NCBI RefSeq assembly: GCF_000682695.1
Contig: NZ_AWFG01000017.1
Span: forward strand, 1 to 64,000
Origin: Hyphomonas chukchiensis
GTDB lineage: Bacteria; Pseudomonadota; Alphaproteobacteria; Caulobacterales; Hyphomonadaceae
Length of the DNA stretch: 64,000 bases
Reading direction: 5' to 3'
Shown here: piece by piece, positions 1-7,483 of the stretch
How the letters are laid out: every line of letters begins with the position of its first letter
How positions within the stretch are numbered: position 1 is the first letter of the stretch
Notes under the pieces: model-generated
What the model saw: the letters and a program-made list of their open reading frames with translations, nothing else
Database searches by the model: none
Told to the model about the DNA's origin: nothing
Program-made: the position numbers and the translations under genes

Positions 1-728
1 ATCCGATAGCCGGGCACATAGGCATTGACCTTTGCAACCATTGCTTCGATTGAGGCCTCAATTGTCGGCTCATCTGCGCCACTAGAGAGGGTGAATACCG
101 TATCGCGCATGATCATCGGAGGCTCCGCCGGGTTCAGGACGATTATGGCTTTGCCTTTCCGGGCTCCTCCAACCTCTTCTATACCCTTTGAGGTGGTCTC
201 GGTGAATTCATCAATGTTGGCCCGCGTTCCCGGCCCGGCTGACTTGGAGGCGATGGAAGCGACGATCTCCGCATAGTGGACTGTCGCGACGGATGCTACT
301 GCTGCCACGATTGGGATCGTCGCCTGCCCGCCGCAAGTGACCATGTTGACATTTGACGCATCCAGATGCGCGTCACCATTGACGACGGGTATGACATACG
401 GCCCGATCGCCGCAGGCGTGAGGTCGATCATCACCTTTCCGGCGGACGTGACGACTTCATTGTGCCGCTTGTGTGCGCCAGCAGATGTCGCATCAAAGAC
501 AATTCCGATTTCGGGCCACACGTCGAGCTTAACGAGACCCTCAATTCCTTCATGCGTGGTCGCGATACCCATGCGCTTTGCCCGGGCAAGGCCGTCCGAG
601 TCGGGATCGATCCCGACCATCGCGCCCATTTCGAGACCCTTTGACTTGCGTATGACCTTGATCATGAGGTCAGTTCCGATATTTCCGGATCCGATGATCG
701 CAACCTTGGTCTTCTTGAGAGTTGTCAT
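1..728 (-). CDS. mhpF: Acetaldehyde dehydrogenase (acetylating), partial at the window edge
   Basis: Oxidises acetaldehyde with NAD+ and CoA to acetyl-CoA, the last step of the 2-hydroxypentadienoate (lower meta) pathway. I translated the minus strand from the ATG at 728-726. The product begins [18 protein letters not shown], with the dinucleotide-binding GSGNIG at residues 13-18 and the catalytic cysteine at residue 132 in VTCGGQAT, the same position as in DmpF. About 242 residues are visible. The family is about 300-315 aa, so roughly 60-70 C-terminal residues lie left of the window. It sits 12 bases downstream of the hydratase gene in the same orientation, so the two are probably co-transcribed. 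The partner 4-hydroxy-2-oxovalerate aldolase would be expected just beyond the edge (inference). Confidence 0.95.
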   Translation of the reverse strand, partial: MTTLKKTKVAIIGSGNIGTDLMIKVIRKSKGLEMGAMVGIDPDSDGLARAKRMGIATTHEGIEGLVKLDVWPEIGIVFDATSAGAHKRHNEVVTSAGKVMIDLTPAAIGPYVIPVVNGDAHLDASNVNMVTCGGQATIPIVAAVASVATVHYAEIVASIASKSAGPGTRANIDEFTETTSKGIEEVGGARKGKAIIVLNPAEPPMIMRDTVFTLSSGADEPTIEASIEAMVAKVNAYVPGYR

Positions 729-740
729 TTCCAATGTCTC

Positions 741-1529
741 CTATTTCGCCGCAATTGCGAGGCGAACCGACCCAATACCTTCGATATCTGCTTCAAACAG
801 ATCACCAGGCTCCATTGAGGCCATCGGGCCAAGAGCACCTGTCAGAACGACGTCGCCGGCCTTGAGAGGTGCTCCGAGCTCTGCGCATTTTCGTGCGAGC
901 CAGAGTGCGGCGTTTAGCGGATTTCCAAGGCACGCGATGCCGGCGCCATATGAAACCGGGCGTCCATTGCATTTCATCACCATGCCAGCATTGACGAGAT
1001 CAAGCCCATGCAGTGCACGAACAGGACCGCCCAGGACATATAGGCCTGATGAGGCGTTATCCGCGATCGTATCCGAAATGCGGATATCCCAGTCCTTGAT
1101 ACGACTGCCCACAATTTCGATGGCAGGCACGACGTGGTCTATGGCTCGGATCAGTTCGCTTGGCGTTGTATCCTGCGCGTTGATGTCCCTGCCGAGTATA
1201 ACGGCTATTTCAGCCTCGGCCTTGGGTTGTTGAGTTGCTGACAACGGAATTTCATCACCGTCGCAATATTCCATATCCGCATAGAGGACGCCAAAATCGG
1301 GCTGGTCTACGCCAAGTTGATTTTGGACTGCCGCTGACGTCAGGCCAATTTTCCGGCCAACAATCCGTCGCCCTGCGGATACCCACCGGGCTGTGTTGAT
1401 CGCCTGGACCTCGTATCCGGCTTGCGGATCAAGACCAATGAGATCACGCACTGGCGCGCAGTAGGTTTGTCCAGCGTGTGCGTTGAACAGTGCATCCGCA
1501 GCCTTTTGAATTTCATCTCTGGAGATCAT
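741..1529 (-). CDS. mhpD: 2-hydroxypenta-2,4-dienoate (2-keto-4-pentenoate) hydratase
   Basis: Adds water to 2-hydroxypenta-2,4-dienoate, the product of the meta-cleavage hydrolase, to give 4-hydroxy-2-oxopentanoate. The 262-residue product from the ATG at 1529 matches the usual 261-269 aa of MhpD/DmpE/TesE. Visible signatures are GRKIGLTS (58-65) and the acidic metal ligands Glu105, Glu107 (KAEAEIA) and Glu138 (PAIEIVG). An open frame runs on to 1613, but that would leave only about 20-30 bases to the divergent regulator gene and add a non-family leader, so the inner ATG is preferred. No strong ribosome site is visible. It is transcribed away from the IclR gene, with acetaldehyde dehydrogenase directly downstream. 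Confidence 0.93.
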   Translation of the reverse strand: MISRDEIQKAADALFNAHAGQTYCAPVRDLIGLDPQAGYEVQAINTARWVSAGRRIVGRKIGLTSAAVQNQLGVDQPDFGVLYADMEYCDGDEIPLSATQQPKAEAEIAVILGRDINAQDTTPSELIRAIDHVVPAIEIVGSRIKDWDIRISDTIADNASSGLYVLGGPVRALHGLDLVNAGMVMKCNGRPVSYGAGIACLGNPLNAALWLARKCAELGAPLKAGDVVLTGALGPMASMEPGDLFEADIEGIGSVRLAIAAK

Positions 1530-1617
1530 GGTCTGGTTCGCGTCCGTAAGTAACTTGGAATGTAGATCGCTAACTACGCGATATACTTGACACTGCAATC
1601 CGAGGCAGGCCAATTGC

Positions 1618-1632
1618 TATCACAATGTGATA
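1618..1632. promoter_or_regulatory. Perfect 15-bp palindrome, candidate IclR operator
   Basis: TATCACAATGTGATA has 7-bp perfect arms around a single central base. It lies in the divergent spacer between the hydratase gene (minus) and the IclR regulator (plus), about 14 bases before the preferred GTG start of the regulator. A TTGACA hexamer lies upstream on the plus strand at 1587-1592 without a convincing -10. A 15-bp palindrome between a regulator and its divergent target suits an IclR operator, but binding is inferred. Confidence 0.5.
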
Positions 1633-1645
1633 AATGGAGATCCGT

Positions 1646-2401
1646 GTGACACGATCCATGTCTTCCTTCGACAAGGCGATGGCCTTGTTCGGAGCACTTG
1701 TTGCGCAGGACGGTGTATTCGAATCAGACGCAATGAGTGTCCAGCTCGGGGTGCCGGAATCGACTCTGTACAGGCATCTGAATGCCCTCCATTCGGCCGG
1801 GCTCATCTGCCGATCCAGACGTGGACGATATTTGCCCAACCCAGTTTTTCTGAAGAAGTTGGAGGGGTACACACCACATGCAGTGCTGTCGGAACTAGTA
1901 CGGCCCTTTTTGGACCAACTAAGTGTCGCGTTGGAAACCACGACCCACTTTGGCCTTCTGGAGAACGACATGGTTACCTACCTCGCGAAATCGGTATTTG
2001 AAGGAGAGGAGGTGTTCACGCGCGAGAACGGGCAGCTGGAGGCGTACTGTTCTGCTATCGGCAAGGTGTTGCTCTCGCACATGACGGTCGACGAGCAACG
2101 GGCGTATATATCCAGCGGGCCCTTTCCAAAGCTAACGGATAAAACGATCACGGATCCAGCCGCAATCGAACGAGAACTACATCGCACGCGCAACAAGGGA
2201 TTCGGCGTCGACGATGGCGAGGTTCACAACGCACTTTATTGCATCGCTGTGCCAGTCTTCAGTTCGCGGGGAATAGTCGTGGGCGCAATTTCTAGTTCAT
2301 CTAGCCAGAGGTGGGCGAGTCCTAAAGAACAGCGTGATCGCCTGATTCAGCTCAACGGGGTAGCGCAGTCAATCTCTTCCACTTTAGGGGCCGGCGCATG
2401 A
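1646..2401 (+). CDS. IclR-family transcriptional regulator
   Basis: Probable ligand-responsive regulator of the divergent hydratase/aldehyde dehydrogenase operon, as MhpR (also IclR family) regulates mhp genes in E. coli. The N-terminal winged helix-turn-helix is at about residues 20-55 (ESDAMSVQLGVPESTLYRHL), and the C-terminal effector domain fills the rest (YCSAIGKVLLSHM, then CIAVPVFSSRGIVVGAIS). Length is 251 aa from GTG 1646, usual for IclR. The start is a choice: ATG 1634 has no ribosome site and directly abuts the palindrome, whereas GTG 1646 is preceded by GGAG (1636-1639) at 6 nt spacing; ATG 1658 is a further option. Effector identity is not visible. Confidence 0.9.
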   Translation: MTRSMSSFDKAMALFGALVAQDGVFESDAMSVQLGVPESTLYRHLNALHSAGLICRSRRGRYLPNPVFLKKLEGYTPHAVLSELVRPFLDQLSVALETTTHFGLLENDMVTYLAKSVFEGEEVFTRENGQLEAYCSAIGKVLLSHMTVDEQRAYISSGPFPKLTDKTITDPAAIERELHRTRNKGFGVDDGEVHNALYCIAVPVFSSRGIVVGAISSSSSQRWASPKEQRDRLIQLNGVAQSISSTLGAGA

Positions 2402-2421
2402 TCATGTGGAGATGAGAGCTC

Positions 2422-2449
2422 AAAAAAATGGGAGCCGCTTAGGCTCCCA
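2422..2449 (-). terminator. Intrinsic terminator-like hairpin facing the minus strand
   Basis: TGGGAGCC (2429-2436) pairs perfectly with GGCTCCCA (2442-2449) across the loop GCTTA. Read on the minus strand, the stem is followed at once by seven T (2428-2422), the layout of a rho-independent terminator. On the plus strand there is no T-run. No minus-strand gene lies immediately to the right, so it may simply shield iclR from antisense transcription. Confidence 0.6.
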
Positions 2450-3017
2450 GAGTTTGGCGGAGACCTAGCTCCGCCGGAGGAAACAGACTGGTTGTCGTAT
2501 CTGTTGTACGTTCCCTGACCTTGAATGGCAGTGAAGTTCAACCTGACACGACACATTTGAGTTGTGCCGCGATCCGGTTGCGCGTCAACCTGGCCGGATG
2601 CGAATGAGCGGCATCGCTCTCACATTGTGAAACTTTATGGAATCTGAGCACTCGGGTGGAACAGGATTGGAATTCTGTACGCCTACCCATGATATTTATG
2701 TGCCGAGAATATTCCCGAAAGCGGCCAATGCGCGAATAATCGGACATGTGGGAACATGGACTGCGTTCTGAGCGTTCCCGAACAACCGATAGAAATAAGC
2801 GAGTATACGGAACAAAAATCTCGGAGTCGGGAAATGGCTTTTCGACATCCGGGGCGGCGAGCACTGCTCCAATCCGGGAGTCAGGTGCACTAAGTTGCGC
2901 TGGCGTCTGTTCCGTATGGCGAAATTAACAGCGGCATCGATAGCACAGTTGCCTTTGGCCACATGCAGATTTCGATCCTTGCTACGGAATTTGAGCTCGC
3001 GCTGTTCGTAAATAAAT

Positions 3018-3065
3018 ATTGACACAATCAAAAAAATCATTTTTTCTCAAAAAAAGAACAAAATC
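3018..3065 (+). promoter_or_regulatory. A/T-rich promoter/operator box before the dihydrodiol dehydrogenase operon
   Basis: TTGACA at 3019-3024 is followed by a long A/T tract with runs of A and T. An ungapped comparison with the segment at 15356-15403 upstream of the GntR gene gives about 70% identity over about 45 bases, including TTGACA and AAAAT.ATTT. The box is about 85 bases before the SDR start. It may be a shared promoter and operator of the catabolic operons (inference). Confidence 0.45.
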
Positions 3066-3103
3066 TTGCACCTCAAGCAAGGTTGTTAGGGAGGTACTTA
3101 AAT

Positions 3104-3886
3104 ATGCCAAAACTAAGCGGCAGTTCCGTTTTGATTACGGGCGGAGCCACGGGAATTGGTCGGGCGGTGGTCCATCATTTTGTCGAGGAAGGTGCCAGAC
3201 TGTGTGTTCTGTGCGTCAATGACGAACAGGCGAGTTCGTTGCGGGGTGAGTTCGGGGCTGAGGTTGAAACAGTAATTGGGGATGTGCGCAGTCTGGCAGA
3301 CAATCAGCGCGCTGCGGCCCTTGCCGTGGAGAGATTCGGTGGACTGAACACCTTTATCGGCAATGCAGGGATATGGGATTTTATAACGCCTCTGGAAGCG
3401 CAGGATGAAGAAAAGCTCGAAAGAGTCTGCGATGATATTTTTGGTGTGAATGTAAAGGGGTACGCGCTCGGAGCGTACGCGTGTCTTCCTGCGCTTCGCC
3501 AGTCTAAAGGGTCCATAATTTTCACGGCCTCTAGCTCAAGCTTTTTTACGGGCGGAGGTGGTCCGCTATATGTGGCATCGAAACACGCTGTGATTGGACT
3601 CATCAAGCAGCTTGCGAAGGAAGTCGCGCCAGACGTTAGGGTTAATGGCGTAGCTCCAGGAGGTACGATTACCAATCTTTCCGGGTCGCCCTCATCCGAG
3701 CACGCAAAGTCCCAGATGGCTGAGATTCCAGAGATCGACAAACTTCTCGAGGGCATGACACCGCTCGGATTTGCCGCAAAGCCTGAAGACCATGTAGCGC
3801 TATATGCGTTGCTTGCCTGTCCGGTGTCGGCTCGATACGTCACAGGCACAACCATCTTGTCCGATGGCGGTATTGGCGTGGGCTGA
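3104..3886 (+). CDS. bphB: cis-2,3-dihydrodiol dehydrogenase (SDR family, BphB type)
   Basis: Oxidises the cis-dihydrodiol made by the ring-hydroxylating dioxygenase to the catechol, with NAD+. The 260-residue short-chain dehydrogenase has the cofactor motif TGGATGIG (12-19), NAG at 87-89, serines around 142-146 and the catalytic pair Tyr156/Lys160 in YVASK. GNAGIWDF and RVNGVAPGG are typical of BphB/HcaB-type enzymes. ATG 3104 is preferred over TTG 3083 because AGGGAGG (3088-3094) sits 9 nt before it. Unusually it is about 13 kb from the dioxygenase genes and heads the transporter operon. Its exact substrate cannot be read from sequence. Confidence 0.88.
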   Translation: MPKLSGSSVLITGGATGIGRAVVHHFVEEGARLCVLCVNDEQASSLRGEFGAEVETVIGDVRSLADNQRAAALAVERFGGLNTFIGNAGIWDFITPLEAQDEEKLERVCDDIFGVNVKGYALGAYACLPALRQSKGSIIFTASSSSFFTGGGGPLYVASKHAVIGLIKQLAKEVAPDVRVNGVAPGGTITNLSGSPSSEHAKSQMAEIPEIDKLLEGMTPLGFAAKPEDHVALYALLACPVSARYVTGTTILSDGGIGVG

Positions 3887-3958
3887 CCCAGCCTGAACGC
3901 GTTCACCAACTAAGTCGAAATTGTGCCAGCAGTGCTGGCGGTCTTTTGGATCAAATCT

Positions 3959-5050
3959 ATGAACCTGCCGGTCTTCAAATTCGCTCATGCTGCCGCTGCT
4001 GCTGGGGTGCTTTACTTCTCCCAACCTGGGGCGCTGGCAGAGCAGGCCGTTTTATCGCCCCCCGACATAAGCCCTCGGTCAAATATAGAGATGCCAACTG
4101 ACGGACGTGTACGGTTTGTTCCTGATAATTTATTTGCCGTCGATTTTGTCTCTGATTCTGTGGGCTGGGCGGGGGGATACTACGGGACACTACTGAAGAC
4201 CGAGGATGGAGGAGGGCACTGGAAGCGCGAGCCCTTGCCGTTTACGGACTTAATTAGGCGAATCGACTTTGTGGACGAGGCCGTCGGCATTGCTGTCACG
4301 AGTAGAGGCAAGATCCTGAGGTCTGAAGACGGGGGAGCGCATTGGGAAGTTGTGCATGTTGAGCCGGGCATTAACTTGCGAGATGTCTACTGTCTCGACG
4401 CCCAGACAGCTTGGGTCGTCGGACATGAGGCTACAGTGCTTCACACGTCCGATGGCGGTAAAACGTGGCAAACTCAGGCGTTATCCGGATATCAGGGGCG
4501 TGATCTACCGAGATTGAATGGCATTACACGTCTCGAGGACGGGCGGTTGGTTTTGGTTGGGGAGTTCGGCCTGATAGCGTCGTCAATCGATGATGGATTG
4601 AGCTGGGAGGTGCTGGACGCGCCCGATGCCTCGGTCACATTCACAGCGGTAGATGCATGGCGTTCGGAGGCGCTAATATCTGGGCTTGGCGGCAAGCTTA
4701 CAATGGTTCGATTTGGTTCGGACAGTGACGTTGAAGGGGGCTCGGAACGCTTAGAGGACCGTGTCCCGACGATCACAGCTTTGTCCTCGGGGACAGATGC
4801 GCATTTGTTCGATCTAACATTAGACCAAGATGGTGACGGAGTGATCGTAGGCCAGGGCGGGGTGGTCCGTGTAAAAGCTGGATTGCCTGTATCGGAATTG
4901 CTGCCCCTGGAGAGTAAGCCAGGATTCCTTTGGTACGGAGGAATCTCAAAAACATCTGAACACGGATGGTATATTGTCGTTGGGGCGAACGGTGCCGTAC
5001 TAAAAACCGAATTCGATGTCTCAGATCCGGAGCCGTTAGTGCGGTGGTAA
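3959..5050 (+). CDS. Ycf48-like / BNR-repeat beta-propeller protein, exported
   Basis: A 363-residue exported protein starting with a signal peptide (MNLPVFKFAHAAAAAGVLYF, cleavage likely after GALA). The body is built of photosystem-II-stability-like repeats with TEDGGGHWK, SEDGGAHWE and TSDGGKTWQ at about 30-45-residue spacing, plus a decayed copy (SIDDGLSWE). No photosynthetic role is implied: this protein recurs next to MMPL transporters with DUF1302 and DUF1329 partners, as here. A GTG at 3923 would add 12 residues ahead of the signal sequence; ATG 3959 is chosen because the signal peptide starts there. Likely periplasmic, perhaps a scaffold for the transporter that follows (inference). 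Confidence 0.8.
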   Translation: MNLPVFKFAHAAAAAGVLYFSQPGALAEQAVLSPPDISPRSNIEMPTDGRVRFVPDNLFAVDFVSDSVGWAGGYYGTLLKTEDGGGHWKREPLPFTDLIRRIDFVDEAVGIAVTSRGKILRSEDGGAHWEVVHVEPGINLRDVYCLDAQTAWVVGHEATVLHTSDGGKTWQTQALSGYQGRDLPRLNGITRLEDGRLVLVGEFGLIASSIDDGLSWEVLDAPDASVTFTAVDAWRSEALISGLGGKLTMVRFGSDSDVEGGSERLEDRVPTITALSSGTDAHLFDLTLDQDGDGVIVGQGGVVRVKAGLPVSELLPLESKPGFLWYGGISKTSEHGWYIVVGANGAVLKTEFDVSDPEPLVRW

Positions 5051-5096
5051 CAGGAGAAGTTCGCTTGTTGCAAATTCAATCAAAGGCTCAAATTCA

Positions 5097-7424
5097 GTGG
5101 TAAGTTATATTTCGAATTTCGTCATAAGATTTCCCAGAATCATTCTGGCAATCGCTTTTCTGGTCACATCGGGGGCGGCTTATTTCGGCGTGACAGGTGT
5201 CTCGTTGAAGGTCGTTCTCGAAGATATGCTGCCTGCAAACCATTCGAATGTCGAACTCTATAAGGAGTTCCGGAGTCAGTTTGGTGGAGTCAATAATGTC
5301 CTTGTCGAAGTCGAAAATATAGCAGGCGACATCTACAATTCGGACTTTCTTGAAACGTATCGGGAAGTATCAGACGAGTTCTATTTTCACGATAACAATA
5401 TCCGCCCTCTGTTTGAGGCGGCCAATCTCCGGAAGACGAGATCGGTGGCCGGCGGGGAGGGGCAAATTCTGGTTAGTCCTCTTATGTGGCCGGAAGTGCC
5501 CCGCTCTGAGTCTGATATGGAGCATTTCAAACAAATCGTCAGGGGGCAGTTTCTCGGCTCATTGGTTTCACTGGATGAGCATTCAATGCTTATTTCTGCC
5601 GAGCTTTCAGAGGAGGTGGATTCTCGGGAGTTCGTCGCCTTTATTGACAATCTAAAATCAGAATTCTCGACGAAAGATGTAAAAATATCAGTCGTTGGCA
5701 GACCCGTACTTCTGGGTACGGTTAAGAAATATCTGCCTCAGATGCTGTTGGTTTTTGCGGCGTCTGTGCTGGCTATCGCTGCCGTCCTACTTTTCTATTT
5801 CAGATCCTGGGTTGGCGTTGCTGTTCCAATGCTCGTGGCCTTCGCTGTCACGATTTGGGGCTTTGGCGTCATTGGCTTGGTCGGTTACAATCTTGATCCC
5901 CTGTTGCTCCTGCTGCCGTTTTTCGTCTTCGCCACTGTCTTATCCCATTCAGTTCAATTCGTTTCGCGCGTTTTCGATGAAATCGAAAATAGTGCCACCA
6001 TGCGTGATGCAGTAAAAGAAGGCCTTGAGCGCCTTCTGTTCCCGAGCACTGCGGCTGTGATTACCGATGCAGCTGGATTTACGGTTCTGGCTCTGGTGAC
6101 TATCCCAAGCATACAGTCGCTTGCCTTCATTTGCACGTTTTGGCTTCTAACGCTGACCCCGGGAATTATTGTTGCTGCGGCGTTCATGGCGGTCCTTCGG
6201 AAGCCGACAAAATTCCGCACCACCTTACCGGGTCAAGCCGCACTAGCCAAAATATTTGGGCTGAAAACGTCCAGATATGTATTCCTCCCGGCTTTTGTCG
6301 CTGCGTTGATTGCGGGCATTTTCATTTCGCAGGGGCTAAAAATAGGTGACGCAGAAGGGAGCCCGATCCTGTGGAAAGATTCCCAATACAACAAAGATGT
6401 CAAAAAAATCAACTCAAGCTTTGACCGTGTCGGTACGGATGTAATGCAGGCCTATTTCTCCGGTGATGGAGAGATCATGCTAGATCCGCGTGTGTATCAT
6501 CAGATCGAAGCATTTGATCGCTATATTTACGAACGAGTTCTTCCGGCAACTCGCGCACAGAGCCTTGTTCCGATTGTAAAAAATATCAACATGGTTTTGT
6601 GGGAAGGGGGCCCTTCATACCAAACAATTCCTGATACAGAAGAAGAAATAGGATTTAACATTTACATGTTCCGGTCTGGCGGTGAGCCAGGAGACTTTGC
6701 CGCCTATACGAACCCGGAATGGAGCATCGGTAAGCTCTCAATTTATACGGGGGAGCATAGTGCTGACACCGTGAATGCGTTGATGGCGGCGGGCCAAGAA
6801 TTTCTAAACACCTATCAGTTTTCAGATGGGGAGCCGCGTGTGAGGTTCGCCGGCGGACAGATCGGCATAATTAAGGCGAGCAACGACGAGATCGAGCATA
6901 AAGAAAATGTGCTCCTTATTGCCATTATCATCGTTATCGCAGTTAACCTGCTCTGGCTATATCGATCACCCGCAGTTGCAGTCGTGATCATACTTGTACT
7001 GACGACATCTCACTTTATCACCATGAGTGTAATGACGCTTATGGACGTGGGGATGAACTTGAATACGCTCCCGCTTGCTGCGTTGGGTTTGGGCCGTGGT
7101 GTTGATTACAGCATCTACATGGCAGACCGGATACGCGACGAAATGAGGCACGGCCATGAATTCGCGAAGGCGACGGGCCGGGCGTTCAACACGTCTGGTA
7201 TTGCCGTGATAGTTACGGCACTGACGATGATACTGCCGCTATTGCCGTGGTACTTCCTGTCTCCGATCAGGTTCCAAGCCGAGATGGGCGTTCTGTTGGC
7301 GATCATCTTGATGTTCAACATGGTGGGGGCGCTCACTGTTGTGCCTGCAGCAATCGGCTTGCTGAAGCCGCGGGGATTTCCGTTTAGCACACAGAAGAAA
7401 ATAGTCAGGGCGATGGTTGGTTAG
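5097..7424 (+). CDS. MMPL/RND-superfamily transporter
   Basis: A 775-residue inner-membrane protein with the duplicated RND layout: an N-terminal helix (about 9-30), a periplasmic domain (about 35-205), five or six helices (about 208-365), a second periplasmic domain (about 400-600) and a second helix bundle (about 605-765). The second bundle contains GLGRGVDYSIYMADRIRDE, an MMPL-type motif. It is shorter than HAE1 pumps (about 1,040 aa) and closer to sterol- or lipid-handling MMPL proteins. Start is GTG 5097 with only a weak AAGG upstream. It lies between the Ycf48-like gene and the DUF1302 gene. Probable role: moving a hydrophobic compound across the envelope. Direction and substrate are unknown. 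Confidence 0.85.
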   Translation: MVSYISNFVIRFPRIILAIAFLVTSGAAYFGVTGVSLKVVLEDMLPANHSNVELYKEFRSQFGGVNNVLVEVENIAGDIYNSDFLETYREVSDEFYFHDNNIRPLFEAANLRKTRSVAGGEGQILVSPLMWPEVPRSESDMEHFKQIVRGQFLGSLVSLDEHSMLISAELSEEVDSREFVAFIDNLKSEFSTKDVKISVVGRPVLLGTVKKYLPQMLLVFAASVLAIAAVLLFYFRSWVGVAVPMLVAFAVTIWGFGVIGLVGYNLDPLLLLLPFFVFATVLSHSVQFVSRVFDEIENSATMRDAVKEGLERLLFPSTAAVITDAAGFTVLALVTIPSIQSLAFICTFWLLTLTPGIIVAAAFMAVLRKPTKFRTTLPGQAALAKIFGLKTSRYVFLPAFVAALIAGIFISQGLKIGDAEGSPILWKDSQYNKDVKKINSSFDRVGTDVMQAYFSGDGEIMLDPRVYHQIEAFDRYIYERVLPATRAQSLVPIVKNINMVLWEGGPSYQTIPDTEEEIGFNIYMFRSGGEPGDFAAYTNPEWSIGKLSIYTGEHSADTVNALMAAGQEFLNTYQFSDGEPRVRFAGGQIGIIKASNDEIEHKENVLLIAIIIVIAVNLLWLYRSPAVAVVIILVLTTSHFITMSVMTLMDVGMNLNTLPLAALGLGRGVDYSIYMADRIRDEMRHGHEFAKATGRAFNTSGIAVIVTALTMILPLLPWYFLSPIRFQAEMGVLLAIILMFNMVGALTVVPAAIGLLKPRGFPFSTQKKIVRAMVG

Positions 7425-7483
7425 ATTGAGGGCGATAGAGCCTGGCTGCGCATCGGAAAAAATAGAAAGTGAGGGAGAGAAAG

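Larger units (their letters stand above)
2402..3103. other. 702-bp spacer without a recognisable gene
   Basis: No frame on either strand reads like a conserved protein. The spacer holds a minus-facing terminator-like hairpin near its left end, then a second stem (GGCGGAG 2456-2462 with CTCCGCC 2469-2475, 6-nt loop), and an A/T-rich promoter-like box near its right end. The middle may be eroded sequence; I recognise no remnant. Confidence 0.5.

Noticed and set aside
337-1233. Long plus-strand frame of 298 codons at the left edge
   Set aside because: It lies antisense to the acetaldehyde dehydrogenase and hydratase genes, both of which have full family motifs. The plus-strand translation has no recognisable features.
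2538-3040. Minus-strand frames of 108 and 114 codons in the large spacer
   Set aside because: No ribosome sites, biased composition and no conserved motif; treated as noncoding.
3959-5050. Photosynthesis-related gene because of Ycf48-like repeats
   Set aside because: The repeat family is widespread in non-photosynthetic bacteria and the neighbours are an MMPL transporter, DUF1302 and DUF1329. No photosystem genes are nearby.
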